Origin: Rahnella aceris
GTDB taxonomy: Bacteria; Pseudomonadota; Gammaproteobacteria; Enterobacterales; Enterobacteriaceae
Assembly: GCF_011684115.1 (NCBI RefSeq)
Contig: NZ_JAADJV010000001.1
Span: 2,418,001 to 2,482,000, forward strand
Direction of reading: 5' to 3'
DNA length: 64,000 nt
Each line of letters begins with the position of its first letter. Position 1 is the stretch's first letter. The notes under the pieces are model-generated. The model ran no database searches. It was not told the origin of the DNA and saw only the letters and a list, made by a program, of their open reading frames with translations. A program made the translations under genes and the position numbers. Of the stretch, positions 25,791 through 35,581 are shown one piece after another.

Positions 25791-27101
25791 ATGAAACTGA
25801 TGCACGGAGAGAACAAGTCTTTGCAAACATTACCTATTACCCGGGCGGATCAGGCAGTGCCTGAACGCTTTGACGCGTCGAAATTTCTGGGTCTGGCTCC
25901 GTTTCTACGTATGAGCATCGCGGGCGAGGAATGGTCTGACATCGCGCAGATACTGATCACCCGTGCGCAACAGACCCCGGATGACGCCGTATTGTGGATG
26001 AACCTTTCCACTGTCATGCTGTGCCTGCAACGCACTGAACTGGGTTTGACGATTCAGAATCAGGCACTGGCGATGCAGCAGGTCTATACCCTTTGCCCCG
26101 CGCTACAACCGGCGAAGTTACGCTTACTGATACTCATGGTGCCCGGCACGCTTTCCGCGAATGTGCCGCTGGATTGCCTGCTGGAAAACAGCGACATCGA
26201 GCTGATTTATTACTACATCACGCCCGAAGCCCCTTTTGAAGCCCCGATCCCTGAACATGATTTACTGATGGTCGGCATCAGCGCCACTACCGAAAATCTG
26301 TTCCTGTTGCAGCAACTGGAAGATGTCACGGAACATTGGCCGGTGCCGGTGATCAATGCGCCACAGCATATCCCGAGTTCTGAACGCCAAACCGCCAGCC
26401 GCCTGTTGCAAAACCAACCGGGTTTAGCCATTGCCCAGGCGCATGCGATGACGTTTGCGGCGTTATCTGCCGTCGCTGCCGGAGAAACCACGCTGCACGC
26501 TGCGCTGCCTGACAGCAGTTATCCGGTGATCCTGCGCCCTGCAGGTTCGCACGGTGGTCACGGTCTGGAAAAAATCACCGGTCAGGAAGAACTGGCTGAT
26601 TATCTGACCCGCGTGCAGGTTGAAGATTATTTCCTGTCGCAGTTTATTGATTACAGCAATGAAGACGGTCAGTTCCGTAAGTACCGCATTTCGTTGATCG
26701 ACGGCGTGCCGTATGCCTGTCATATGGCGATTTCATCCCACTGGATGGTGCATTACGTTAACGCTTTTATGTACGAAGATATCCAAAAGCGTGAAGAAGA
26801 AGCCGCATTCCTGAACAACTTCCACGAATTTGCCACCCGCCACCAGCAGGCGCTGAAAGCGATTTATGACACCACGCAGCTCGACTATCTCGGCATCGAT
26901 TGCAGCGAAACACCGGACGGCGAATTGCTGGTGTTTGAAATTGATCCGGCGATGGTGGTGCACGCAATGGATCTGGAAGTGATGTTCCCGCACAAAAAAA
27001 TCCACATGAATAAAGTTAAAACAGCATGCCGCGAGTTGCTGTTATCCCGTGCCTTTGCGCACACCGACACCTCTGCTGATGCGTTTAAAGGACAAGAATA
27101 A
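25791..27101 (+). CDS. TPR/ATP-grasp domain protein, putative carboxylate-amine ligase
   Basis: A 436-residue protein of no characterised family that I recognise. Residues about 30-105 form helical TPR-like pairs. Residues 108-200 form an alpha/beta domain that precedes the ligase. Residues about 243-420 look like an ATP-grasp (RimK-like) domain: VILRPAGSHGGHG at 246-258 would contact ATP, and GIDCS (368-372) with VFEID (381-385) would bind magnesium. Such domains join a carboxylate to an amine through an acyl-phosphate. The gene ends 2 nt before a SerC paralogue, so the two products very likely act together. The pair is absent from the equivalent E. coli position. The start is uncertain: the ATGs at 25791 and 25800 have poor ribosome-binding sites, whereas a TTG at 25821 follows GGAGAG. 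Confidence 0.8.
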   Translation: MKLMHGENKSLQTLPITRADQAVPERFDASKFLGLAPFLRMSIAGEEWSDIAQILITRAQQTPDDAVLWMNLSTVMLCLQRTELGLTIQNQALAMQQVYTLCPALQPAKLRLLILMVPGTLSANVPLDCLLENSDIELIYYYITPEAPFEAPIPEHDLLMVGISATTENLFLLQQLEDVTEHWPVPVINAPQHIPSSERQTASRLLQNQPGLAIAQAHAMTFAALSAVAAGETTLHAALPDSSYPVILRPAGSHGGHGLEKITGQEELADYLTRVQVEDYFLSQFIDYSNEDGQFRKYRISLIDGVPYACHMAISSHWMVHYVNAFMYEDIQKREEEAAFLNNFHEFATRHQQALKAIYDTTQLDYLGIDCSETPDGELLVFEIDPAMVVHAMDLEVMFPHKKIHMNKVKTACRELLLSRAFAHTDTSADAFKGQE

Positions 27102-27103
27102 AC

Positions 27104-28204
27104 ATGATTTCACGTAACGCCCTGAACTTCTCCGGTGGCCCTGGCGCATTGCCGGAAACCGTTCTCACTCAGGTTGAAGCCGCGATAAAAGAAGTGCCGG
27201 AAGTCGGCCTGTCGATCCTCGGTATCAGCCACCGTTCAGACTGGTTTGCCGCCATTGTGCAGGAAACCGAAAACAACATCCGCACCCTGCTCGGCTTGTC
27301 GAAAGATTTCCATATCCTGTTCCTGCAGGGTGGCGCAACGCAGCAGTTTTCGATGGTGCCGATGACGCTGTTGCGCGGTCAGAAGCATGCGGCAGAATAT
27401 CTGGATACCGGTTACTGGAGCAGTAAAGTCGTGACCGAAGCGCGTCGCGAAGGGCCGGTAAAAGTGTTGTGGAGCGGCGAATCGTGCGGATTCAACCGTC
27501 TGCCCTCTGACGAAGAACTGGCATTCTCGCCTGATGCGCCCTATCTGCATTATGTCTCGAACGAAACAGTGGAAGGGTTACAGTTTCAGCGCGTTTTGGG
27601 CCGCGACGACGTACCCCGCGTCTGCGATATGTCTTCCGATTTCCTGTCCAAACCGTGCGATGCCAATAAGTTTTCAGTCATCTACGCTCATGCGCAGAAA
27701 AACATCGGCCCGGCGGGCGTCACTATCGTGCTGGTGCACGATACCGTGGTGAAAGCGTCATCTGACGAATTGCCATCATTCCTGAATTACCGCCGCCAGG
27801 TGGAATCTCATTCCAACCTCAATACGCCGCCGGTATTTGCGATTTATGTGGTGCTGCTGGTCACCCGCTGGCTGCTTAACGACGTCGGCGGTCTGGAAAA
27901 TATGGAACAAACCAACCGCCATAAAGCAGAACTGCTGTATGCAATGCTCGACAACAGCGACGGTTTCTACAATGGCTGGAGCAGCAAAGCCGACCGTTCA
28001 CACATGAACGTTGCGTTTAAGTTGCCGGATGCGGATCTGGAGAAGAAATTCCTGGCCGAAAGCCAGGAAGCTGGCTTCTCAGGTCTGGCAGGGCACCGTG
28101 CGATTGGCGGCATCCGTGCCTCTATCTACAACGCCCTGTCACTGCCAGCGGCAGAAAAGCTGACGAACTTCATGGATGATTTTATGCGTAAAAACCGCAA
28201 ATAA
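27104..28204 (+). CDS. SerC-like phosphoserine/phosphohydroxythreonine aminotransferase paralogue
   Basis: A 366-residue PLP enzyme of fold type I, close to phosphoserine aminotransferases. Conserved elements are NFSGGPGALP (8-17), ISHRS (41-45), the PLP lysine K199 in HAQKNIGPAG, NTPPVFAIY (about 243-251) and GHRAIGGIRASIYNA (about 332-346). It carries GGATQQF where E. coli SerC has GGGRAQF. Enterobacteria normally keep serC beside aroA or serS, so this copy next to a ligase gene is probably a specialised paralogue making or consuming an amino-acid intermediate. It is translationally coupled to the ATP-grasp gene and followed by a strong terminator. Simple replacement of housekeeping SerC cannot be excluded. 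Confidence 0.85.
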   Translation: MISRNALNFSGGPGALPETVLTQVEAAIKEVPEVGLSILGISHRSDWFAAIVQETENNIRTLLGLSKDFHILFLQGGATQQFSMVPMTLLRGQKHAAEYLDTGYWSSKVVTEARREGPVKVLWSGESCGFNRLPSDEELAFSPDAPYLHYVSNETVEGLQFQRVLGRDDVPRVCDMSSDFLSKPCDANKFSVIYAHAQKNIGPAGVTIVLVHDTVVKASSDELPSFLNYRRQVESHSNLNTPPVFAIYVVLLVTRWLLNDVGGLENMEQTNRHKAELLYAMLDNSDGFYNGWSSKADRSHMNVAFKLPDADLEKKFLAESQEAGFSGLAGHRAIGGIRASIYNALSLPAAEKLTNFMDDFMRKNRK

Positions 28205-28222
28205 TCGCCTCAGTCAGACATT

Positions 28223-28263
28223 AAAAAAACGCCCCCGGTTGTGATGCAGCCGGGGGCGTTTTT
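28223..28263. terminator. Strong terminator after the ATP-grasp/SerC-like operon
   Basis: aaaaacgcccccgg and ccgggggcgttttt pair around a 9-nt loop with A- and T-runs on both sides, serving this operon and the convergent ypfH. Confidence 0.95.
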
Positions 28264-28283
28264 CAATAAAAGTGGCAATGAAA

Positions 28284-28934
28284 TCAGTGCTGATGCGACT
28301 TCGGTTCGTAATTTTGCAAATGCGCTATCGCCGTATTAATCATGTGCGAATCCAGCCCGTGTCCCATACCTGGCTGAAGATTGAGCGTACATTCACAGCC
28401 CAATGATTTCAGACGTTCTGCCGCACTTTTCGACTGGAACGGATTAATCACCGGATCCTGTTCGCCATGAATGAAATGCACCACCGTACCGGCGGCAATC
28501 GGTTTTTCCGGAAGCGTTGAAAAACGCCCGCTGAACGCAATAATGCGCGACGCCAGATGCTCTTCCACTTTCGTCGATTCCAGCGCCATGATGGTGCCCT
28601 GCGAAAAGCCGACTAATGTGGTGTGTTCCGGCGTAACGCCGGTTTTTTGCTGCCAGTCACGGACAATCTGCACAAAAGCTGGCATTGCGGCATCCACTCG
28701 CGGCTGACGGTTTTGTTCGGTCACGCCCTGCACGGAAAACCACTGGAAGCCCCGGCCAAAATCACAAATATCCGGGCTGCCGACGCTTATCACCTGCGCC
28801 TGCGGGAATGAAACAGCGAAAAACTTACCGATTTCGCCCATAGAAATCGGGTTATCACCCACGCCATGAAATAATAAAATCAGCTGGTTAGCGATTTCTT
28901 CCGGCTGCTGGACGATAATTTGTTCTGAGCTCAT
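28284..28934 (-). CDS. ypfH: Esterase YpfH (alpha/beta hydrolase)
   Basis: A 216-residue serine esterase of the phospholipase/carboxylesterase group. The nucleophile elbow GFSQG is at about 109-113, the acid D160 lies in HGEQDPVI, and the catalytic histidine is in GMGHGLDSHM (about 191-200). It matches E. coli YpfH, a carboxylesterase with activity on short esters, and sits directly before tmcA as in E. coli. There is no signal peptide. The natural substrate is unknown. Confidence 0.93.
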   Translation of the reverse strand: MSSEQIIVQQPEEIANQLILLFHGVGDNPISMGEIGKFFAVSFPQAQVISVGSPDICDFGRGFQWFSVQGVTEQNRQPRVDAAMPAFVQIVRDWQQKTGVTPEHTTLVGFSQGTIMALESTKVEEHLASRIIAFSGRFSTLPEKPIAAGTVVHFIHGEQDPVINPFQSKSAAERLKSLGCECTLNLQPGMGHGLDSHMINTAIAHLQNYEPKSHQH

Positions 28935-29042
28935 TGCTCTCTCCCGTTGTCATTTAATGAGTTCACTATACGCCGCCCGCCGGTCAGTGAAATCGGGTTT
29001 TATTGAACGAGTCTTTCCATTTTTTGCAATGAAACCGCTGAT

Positions 29043-31028
29043 TTATTCAGCCATTCCCGCGGCTTTCAGCGCCTGTCGTGTCTCCTCACGCCAGCGCGAA
29101 ACCAGCGCTTTACGGCCGGAAAGCTTCAGCGACATGACGACTTGCGCGACACTTTGCCCCTGTTGCAGATGCGCACGCAACGCCGTCAGTGGCAAAGTGC
29201 TGTGCAACAGCACGCGACTGAGCGCCGGTAAACTGCTTTCCAGCGGACGATGGGCGAACGCAAATCCGTTCAGCTCGCGCCAGTCGGCATCATCGGGTTG
29301 CGTATCCGCAGTGGTGCCGAGCGGCAGGGTTAAATCCATCTGAGGCGCCAGCCAGCGCCAGTCACGGTCAAGCTGATGCACGGCTCTGTCCGCCAGTGCC
29401 TGCCCCGCCACGCTCAGCGGTAATATCGCCATTGCGGCATAACAGCCGCTGCTGGCTTCTTTCTGCATACTGACGCGCACCAGCCGGAATCCGGCCTGTT
29501 GCCACAAGGCCGCCAGATCCGTGGTGTAACCAAAACTGACGGACAGAAAATCCAGCCCCGCCAGCCGCGCCTGCTGTTTCTGCGCCGATAACAGATCACG
29601 GGCGATACCCCGACGGCGAAACGCGGGATGTACCGCAATCCGGCTGACACGCCGTGAACGCAATACGGCAGCCTCGGGGAAACCCGCGTGCGCGGCGAGA
29701 GACTGCGCCACCAGATTACCGCGCGGACGTCGCCTGCCCGCCCAGACTTCCTGCGCCAGTTCAGCACTCAGCCCGCCTTCATCCACCAGCCATAACGCTC
29801 CGGTCAGGGTGTTTTTCTGTCGTGACGCACTGAATGTCATGCCCGGCGCATCCAGCAAACGCCGCAGATCCAGCGGCGACGTGCGGTAGTGCGCACTGGT
29901 CAGCAGGCCGTAGAATTCCTCTAACAGCGCCGGTTCACTCAGCCAGTCGTCGGCATCAATGGAGAAAATTTCTGATGTGCCGCCCGTCTGTCCTGCTACA
30001 GGCAAATGCTCGTCAAACAACAATAACTGACTGATAAACGGCTCAAGCGTGTCGGATGATGACCAGCGGATCGGGGAATTCAGACGCAGGTCATGCCACC
30101 GCGGCAGGGATGCACAGAATTTAAGTAAGAACCCGCGTCCGGTGCCTTCATATCCCTGAACCGTAGTGGTCAGTAACACACGCGGAAAAGCCGCGATAAT
30201 TTCCGAAAGCATCGGCGTCGGAATTGCTGCCGCTTCGTCGATAATCAGCCAGTCAATGTCCGTTACCGCACCTTCGCGGCATAATGAAAGCAACGCATCT
30301 GGTGCGATAAAGCGGGCAGACTCTGTTTGATGATTGAGAATCTGGCTGGCTGAGGCTTTCGCCGGTGCGGTCACCCAGCAAGTACCCGGCCACTGTCTGG
30401 CAAGCATTCCCGCCAGCGTCGATTTTCCACGGCCACGGGCAGCCGTCAGCACCCATACGCCGGACTGAGCCTGCATCAGTTGTTGTAAAATCTGCGATTG
30501 TTCAGCGGTGGGCTGACCGTCGGGTGGCAGCCAGTCGGGTGCTGCTGGCAGCGGGGGGATATCAAAAGGCTGATCCTGCCGGCAAACCGTAATGTTGCGA
30601 TCTTGTTCGAGTAAAGACTGGAAACGGCGGATGAAACGCGGCGTCGGGATCGCCTGCGGGTATTCGCTCCAGCGCAGGCTGTCCGCGTCCGGCGTGTCAG
30701 GCCAGGCGTTCCATTCCGGTATTAGCAGAATCAGCCAGCTTCCGGCTTTCAATGTGCCGGAAAATACCGCCAGCGCCTCGGTATTGAGGCCATAACGCGC
30801 ATCAAACACACCGTGAAAAATGTCCTGTCCGAGCAGCGTCTGCGCCGCTGAAGGCGGGCAGGATGTGACGCCATCAGGCGGTGAATCACTCAGCCACAGC
30901 CAGTCACCGGCACTTTGGGCAGAGAACAGGACAGCCTGTTGTTCACACCACTGCGTCCCGCCACTGAACACCAGCAAACGCCGGACACCCAGCCGCTGCA
31001 TCTGCTGCTGTAGCAACGTCGCAGACAT
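29043..31028 (-). CDS. tmcA: tRNA(Met) cytidine acetyltransferase TmcA
   Basis: TmcA makes N4-acetylcytidine at the wobble position of elongator tRNA-Met, using ATP and acetyl-CoA. The protein has an N-terminal DUF1726-like region, an RNA-helicase-like ATPase with Walker A GRGKST (about 200) and Walker B LIIDEAAAIP (about 261-270), a GNAT acetyltransferase domain with AVHPAFRRRGIARDLL, and a C-terminal tRNA-binding tail. I start at the ATG at 31028, giving MSATLLQQQM and 661 residues. The longer frame begins at a TTG inside the preceding gene. The ATG lies directly next to the stop of the DUF441 gene, so the two are coupled. Confidence 0.95.
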   Translation of the reverse strand: MSATLLQQQMQRLGVRRLLVFSGGTQWCEQQAVLFSAQSAGDWLWLSDSPPDGVTSCPPSAAQTLLGQDIFHGVFDARYGLNTEALAVFSGTLKAGSWLILLIPEWNAWPDTPDADSLRWSEYPQAIPTPRFIRRFQSLLEQDRNITVCRQDQPFDIPPLPAAPDWLPPDGQPTAEQSQILQQLMQAQSGVWVLTAARGRGKSTLAGMLARQWPGTCWVTAPAKASASQILNHQTESARFIAPDALLSLCREGAVTDIDWLIIDEAAAIPTPMLSEIIAAFPRVLLTTTVQGYEGTGRGFLLKFCASLPRWHDLRLNSPIRWSSSDTLEPFISQLLLFDEHLPVAGQTGGTSEIFSIDADDWLSEPALLEEFYGLLTSAHYRTSPLDLRRLLDAPGMTFSASRQKNTLTGALWLVDEGGLSAELAQEVWAGRRRPRGNLVAQSLAAHAGFPEAAVLRSRRVSRIAVHPAFRRRGIARDLLSAQKQQARLAGLDFLSVSFGYTTDLAALWQQAGFRLVRVSMQKEASSGCYAAMAILPLSVAGQALADRAVHQLDRDWRWLAPQMDLTLPLGTTADTQPDDADWRELNGFAFAHRPLESSLPALSRVLLHSTLPLTALRAHLQQGQSVAQVVMSLKLSGRKALVSRWREETRQALKAAGMAE

Positions 31029-31029
31029 G

Positions 31030-31482
31030 TCAGGTTTTCCCGACAATCATCGATAACAGACCGGCAGCAATCAGCGGCCCGACCGGTACGCCTTTAAACA
31101 ACGCCACGCCCAGCACGGTGCCGACTAACAGGCCAGCCACCAGATGCGGCTGCGTGCCCATCAGCGTCAGGCCACGTCCGCCAAGCCACGACACCAGCAC
31201 ACCCACCAGAATGGCGACAATAGATTTCCAGTGGAGGAAAGAATGCACCATGGTGCTGGCGCTGATTTTTCCGCTGGCAATCGGCGCCATCACGCCAATG
31301 GTCAGAATAATAATGCCGATAGTCAGGCCGTATTTTTCTATCCACGGAAAAAAACTGTTCAGTGGCGTAATACGCACCGTGAGGAGGAAGAACATTGCGA
31401 TGGTGACGGCGCTGTTGTGGCTGATAATGCCCAGACCGGCGAAAACAAGTAAGATCAATAGGGTTGGATCGAGAAAAGCCAT
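31030..31482 (-). CDS. UPF0756/DUF441 membrane protein (YeaL family)
   Basis: A 150-residue integral membrane protein with about four hydrophobic helices (roughly 5-25, 50-70, 85-100 and 113-147) and many glycines, matching the DUF441/YeaL family of unknown function. In E. coli the family member is elsewhere, so its position immediately upstream of tmcA is a local arrangement. Its stop is directly followed by the tmcA ATG. No transported substrate can be inferred. Confidence 0.9.
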   Translation of the reverse strand: MAFLDPTLLILLVFAGLGIISHNSAVTIAMFFLLTVRITPLNSFFPWIEKYGLTIGIIILTIGVMAPIASGKISASTMVHSFLHWKSIVAILVGVLVSWLGGRGLTLMGTQPHLVAGLLVGTVLGVALFKGVPVGPLIAAGLLSMIVGKT

Positions 31483-31596
31483 GGCATTCCCAGCGGTTCA
31501 ACATGAAAATGAAAGAGAGGCCCGGGGAGCCTCTCTGGATCGGTCATTGATTATTGAACAGTTTTTAGCAGCAGACCAGCGCTTCCTGCCACTTAA

Positions 31597-32469
31597 TCAG
31601 CGGCTGGCAAAGGTATTACACTGGTCCGGATTACCGGTATCAAAGCCGCGTTTGAACCAGGTATAACGCTGCTGGGAAGTACCGTGAGTGAAGCTGTCCG
31701 GCACCACGCGCCCCTGACTTTGCTGTTGCAACCGGTCATCGCCGATGGCCTGCGCGGCATCCAGCGCTTCTTTCAGATCGCCCTCTTCGAGAACATTTTG
31801 CTGCTGCATCGCGTGCCCCCAGACACCGGCGTAACAGTCAGCCTGTAATTCCATTTTCACCGACAACTGATTTACCACAGTCTGCGACGCGCCCTGCTGC
31901 ATCTCGCGAACCTTGCGTTCGGTGCCCAGCAAATTCTGCACATGGTGGCCGACTTCGTGCGCCACCACATAGCCCTGCGCAAAATCACCGCCCGCGCCGA
32001 GTTTGTTCTGCAATTCCTGATAGAACGACAGATCGATATACACCGTGCTGTCCGCCGGACAATAGAACGGCCCCATCACTGACTGGCCGGTGCCACAACC
32101 TGTGCGGGTCGCGCCGCGATACATCACCAGTTTGGGTTCACGATAAGTCATGCCCTGCCGCTGGAAAATCTCTTTCCAGGTGTCTTCCGTCGAAGCGAGG
32201 ATCACCGAGGTGAATTTTGCCTGCTCGTCATCTTTCGGGCTGATGGATTGTGACTGTGTTTGCTGCATGCCGCCGGACTGACCGCCGTCAATCAGCGGAG
32301 TGAGGTCGATACCGTAATACCCGGCCACCAGCACCACGATGATGATCACGATACCGCTTTTGCCACGGATCGGCAGGCGCATTCCTCCGCCGCCTAAACC
32401 GCCGCCGTTAGATCCCTGTCCGCGTCTGTCTTCTACATTGTCGCTTTCGCGACGCCCTTGCCAACGCAT
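31597..32469 (-). CDS. ypfJ: Neutral zinc metallopeptidase family protein YpfJ
   Basis: A 290-residue membrane-anchored metallopeptidase-like protein. A charged glycine-rich N-terminus is followed by one membrane helix (about 38-56, [18 protein letters not shown]) and a periplasmic zincin domain with the HEVGHHVQN motif (about 170-178). Two conserved cysteines flank the segment [14 protein letters not shown] start at [11 protein letters not shown] (32469), the family start, rather than four codons earlier. It matches E. coli YpfJ in sequence and position; substrates are unknown. Confidence 0.93.
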   Translation of the reverse strand: MRWQGRRESDNVEDRRGQGSNGGGLGGGGMRLPIRGKSGIVIIIVVLVAGYYGIDLTPLIDGGQSGGMQQTQSQSISPKDDEQAKFTSVILASTEDTWKEIFQRQGMTYREPKLVMYRGATRTGCGTGQSVMGPFYCPADSTVYIDLSFYQELQNKLGAGGDFAQGYVVAHEVGHHVQNLLGTERKVREMQQGASQTVVNQLSVKMELQADCYAGVWGHAMQQQNVLEEGDLKEALDAAQAIGDDRLQQQSQGRVVPDSFTHGTSQQRYTWFKRGFDTGNPDQCNTFASR

Positions 32470-32688
32470 AGATACCTCCAACCTGTTTTTTTAAGACTAG
32501 CCAGCACACGCAGTTAATACCATCTGCGAAAGGACGTAAGTTTAGTGGCGGAGGAATTAAATGAAAGGAATCAGTGTTAAAACAAGAAAATTAAATGCAG
32601 GAAAGAGAACGGGTGACGGAGGCCATCACCCGTTTAGTGCATACCGCGTAAACGATTGCGTAGTCTGGCTAAAAAAATAACGTGCAGC

Positions 32689-33402
32689 TTAGTCCAGTTT
32701 CACACCGATACGGTGAGCGACTTCTTCGTAAGCTTCGATCAGGCCACCCAGGCTCTGGCGGTAACGGTCTTTGTCCATTTTGTTCAGGGTTTCTTTATCC
32801 CACAGGCGGCTGCCGTCAGGAGAGAACTCATCACCGAGCACCACTTCCCCGTTGAACAGACCGAATTCCAGTTTGAAGTCGACCAGGATCAGACCGGCAT
32901 CATCAAACAGTTTGCTCAGCACGTCGTTGGCTTTGTAGCTCAGCTCTTTCATGCGCGCGAGGTTTTCTTCGTTCACCCAGCCAAACGTCTTGCAATACGA
33001 TTCGTTGATCATCGGGTCGTGCATGGCGTCATTTTTGAGGAACAAATCGAACAACGGTGGGTTCAGTTCCAGACCTTCTTCAATGCCCAGACGTTTTACC
33101 AGCGAACCAGCAGCACGGTTACGGATCACGCATTCAACCGGGACCATATCCAGTTTTTTCACCAGCACTTCGGTGTCAGACAGCAGGCGTTCCATTTGAG
33201 TAGGAATACCGGCTTCTTCCAGCTTAGCCATGATGAAATGGTTAAATTTGTTGTTAACCATGCCTTTACGGTCGAACTGCTCAATACGCTGACCATCCAG
33301 TGCTGACGTATCGTTACGGAACTCCAGTACCAGAAGGTCCGGGTTTTCGGTGGTGTAGACGGTTTTCGCCTTGCCGCGATACAACTCAGCTAACTTTTGC
33401 AT
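32689..33402 (-). CDS. purC: Phosphoribosylaminoimidazole-succinocarboxamide synthase
   Basis: PurC adds aspartate to CAIR in purine synthesis. The 237-residue length equals that of E. coli. ATP/CAIR-binding features include the N-terminal [14 protein letters not shown], the [16 protein letters not shown] block (about 93-108) and LVDFKLEFG (about 169-177). The ATP loop [15 protein letters not shown] (about 185) is present. It lies downstream of bamC on the same strand, separated by a hairpin, so it may be read from its own promoter. No PurR-like operator is obvious just upstream, unlike purM and purE here. Confidence 0.97.
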   Translation of the reverse strand: MQKLAELYRGKAKTVYTTENPDLLVLEFRNDTSALDGQRIEQFDRKGMVNNKFNHFIMAKLEEAGIPTQMERLLSDTEVLVKKLDMVPVECVIRNRAAGSLVKRLGIEEGLELNPPLFDLFLKNDAMHDPMINESYCKTFGWVNEENLARMKELSYKANDVLSKLFDDAGLILVDFKLEFGLFNGEVVLGDEFSPDGSRLWDKETLNKMDKDRYRQSLGGLIEAYEEVAHRIGVKLD

Positions 33403-33435
33403 CTTTACTTACTCCAGTGGAAAAAACAGATGTAA

Positions 33436-33456
33436 AAAGGGGCCGGAGCCCCTTGG
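33436..33456 (-). terminator. Terminator after bamC
   Basis: On the reverse strand AAGGGGC-TCCG-GCCCCTT is followed by TTTAC, directly after the bamC stop and before purC. It would end or attenuate dapA-bamC transcription. Confidence 0.75.
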
Positions 33457-33458
33457 TA

Positions 33459-34538
33459 TTATTTTGCGCTACTCTGGCTAAACGCGGCCTGCATGACCGC
33501 CACCATCGCATCGTTCTGCGACTGGCTGAGAGCATGTCCTTTCGGATCAAGGAACTGCAAACTACTACGGTTGTCGAGGTCGCCAACCTGAAGTTTGTAA
33601 TCACCGGAAGTCAGCCCCGGATCTTTCGCACCCAGTGTCTGCCACGCATCGTCATTCAGCGGTTTGTAGGTCACAGACAATGTGCCTTGCGGACGGCTGC
33701 TGTCGGTCACTTTCATGCCGACTTTTGTCAGGGCATTTGGCAGGCGATCCCACACAACACCGTAGCTCTCACGAACAATCAGCACCGGCAGGCCGGTATC
33801 ATCTGCACCGCTCTGAACATCAATCTCACCAACACGACGGTTGTCGAGGCGTGCCTGAGTATCCTGCTGCACTTTATCCAGGTTCGCCGTGATGGCGTTC
33901 ATCATCTGGCTGTTGTAACGCTGGATTTCAGCAGAAGAGGTCACAGGTTTATCCTGTTGTTTCAGCTCAAGCGTTTTCACCGTCAGCGCTAACTGGTAAC
34001 TCTGCTGTTTCACGCTGATCTGATAACGCCCCTGATACTGGAAGTCTTCATCCGCACGATTCCAGTCAACGAAATCGGTGGTCAGTGTCTGGTTAGCATC
34101 ATCACGGTTGGCAATTTTGAAATTATTTTGCTCAACCGCTTTCACGACGTTATTCCACAGATCACGGTTCTGCGCGGTATTTTCCAGCAACACGGTGCTG
34201 CTGTTGCCAGAGAATTGCGTCTGGGAACCGCTCAGCAGCGCCAGTGGCTGGGATGGTGGACGGATGTCGAGTTGTTTGCCCACGGCGCCCTGCATTGATC
34301 CTGCCTGTACTTCATACGTTCCGTTCTGCACGGGAAGAATCATCCCGACCGGCGCTTTCAGCTCATGCAGACCTGACGCATCCAGGTAGGCTTCATCGCC
34401 ACTTACCTGGCGTTTGTAACGTTGATCGCTTGAACAGGCGGCCAGCAGCATGATCAGGGAAACCCCGACCACTTTCGCTACGGCCGTTTTCTGCAATCGG
34501 GTCATCTGGAAACTGTTCTTGTCAAATAAAGAGGCCAT
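33459..34538 (-). CDS. bamC: Outer-membrane assembly lipoprotein BamC
   Basis: BamC (NlpB) is a lipoprotein subunit of the Bam complex that inserts beta-barrel proteins. The lipobox LLAACSS puts the lipidated cysteine at C35. [15 protein letters not shown] follows at about 40-54, as in E. coli, and forms the BamD-binding N-terminal segment. Two helix-grip domains end in [12 protein letters not shown] and [12 protein letters not shown] use the ATG at 34538, five bases after AGGAAG; the frame extends one codon to a TTG. The signal peptide is longer than in E. coli. It is cotranscribed with dapA, 16 bases upstream. Confidence 0.95.
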   Translation of the reverse strand: MASLFDKNSFQMTRLQKTAVAKVVGVSLIMLLAACSSDQRYKRQVSGDEAYLDASGLHELKAPVGMILPVQNGTYEVQAGSMQGAVGKQLDIRPPSQPLALLSGSQTQFSGNSSTVLLENTAQNRDLWNNVVKAVEQNNFKIANRDDANQTLTTDFVDWNRADEDFQYQGRYQISVKQQSYQLALTVKTLELKQQDKPVTSSAEIQRYNSQMMNAITANLDKVQQDTQARLDNRRVGEIDVQSGADDTGLPVLIVRESYGVVWDRLPNALTKVGMKVTDSSRPQGTLSVTYKPLNDDAWQTLGAKDPGLTSGDYKLQVGDLDNRSSLQFLDPKGHALSQSQNDAMVAVMQAAFSQSSAK

Positions 34539-34554
34539 CAAATCTTCCTAAGAG

Positions 34555-35436
34555 TTACAGCAAACCGGCGCTTTTTAATGCTTCTTCCACGACCGGACGG
34601 GCAGCATCTGTTAACGGCGTCATAGGCAGACGCATCGTATCGGTTGCCATCAAACCCAGTGCCTTACAGGCCCATTTCACCGGGATTGGGTTTGCTTCTA
34701 CAAACAAATTCTGATGCAAAGGCATCAGGCGCTGATTCAGGCGACGCGCTTCGGCAAAGTTGCCAAGCGCTGCCAGCTCACAAAGTTGGGCCATTTCACG
34801 GGCAGCTACGTTAGCCGTGACGGAAATAACGCCCTTACCACCGAGTTGCATAAAGTCCAGACCGCTGGCGTCATCGCCGCTCAGCAAAATGAAATCTTCA
34901 TCATCAACCAGCACTTGGATCTGACTAACCCGACTTAAGTTCCCTGTTGCTTCTTTAACAGCAACAATATTCTTCAATTTTGCTAAACGCGCGATAGTCT
35001 GCGGCAACATATCGCAGCCGGTACGTGAAGGCACATTGTAGAGAATTTGCGGCAAAGAGGTATTTTCAGCGATGGCTTTGAAGTGCTGATACAGACCTTC
35101 CTGCGTCGGACGGTTGTAATAAGGGGTGACTGTCAGGCAACCAACAACGCCACTTTTTTCAAAACGTTGCGTAAGAGAAATCGCTTCAGCAGTCGCGTTT
35201 GCGCCCGTGCCTGCGATAACAGGGATGCGTCCATCAGCCAGTTCCAGCGTCTGTAAGACCACGTCACCGTGCTCTTCATGGCTCAACGTGGCCGACTCGC
35301 CGGTCGTGCCAACGGAAACGATCGCCGCAGTACCACTGGACACATGATAATCAATCAGTTTTTTCAGACTCGCGCGATCGACAGCACCTTTGGTGTCCAT
35401 CGGCGTAACCAGTGCAACAATACTTCCCGTAAACAT
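34555..35436 (-). CDS. dapA: 4-hydroxy-tetrahydrodipicolinate synthase
   Basis: DapA condenses pyruvate and aspartate semialdehyde, the first committed step to diaminopimelate and lysine. This 293-residue class I aldolase-fold enzyme has the GTTGES motif (about 43-48), Y133 in [10 protein letters not shown] and the Schiff-base lysine in [10 protein letters not shown] (about 161). I start at [14 protein letters not shown] (35436), which has GGAGGGGAAGG upstream; the nine extra codons of the longer frame lack support. dapA-bamC order and spacing match E. coli. Confidence 0.97.
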   Translation of the reverse strand: MFTGSIVALVTPMDTKGAVDRASLKKLIDYHVSSGTAAIVSVGTTGESATLSHEEHGDVVLQTLELADGRIPVIAGTGANATAEAISLTQRFEKSGVVGCLTVTPYYNRPTQEGLYQHFKAIAENTSLPQILYNVPSRTGCDMLPQTIARLAKLKNIVAVKEATGNLSRVSQIQVLVDDEDFILLSGDDASGLDFMQLGGKGVISVTANVAAREMAQLCELAALGNFAEARRLNQRLMPLHQNLFVEANPIPVKWACKALGLMATDTMRLPMTPLTDAARPVVEEALKSAGLL

Positions 35437-35581
35437 TGACCTTCCCCTCCACAAACAGGTCACTCATGGTACTTTTGACACCACTGCAAAAGCAAGCAAT
35501 CAACGAGCGGTAACCGCTTGTCCGGCGGTTTTTTTTATGTTTACCTTGGGAATACTCCCAAGCACGACAGGAAGACCTATT

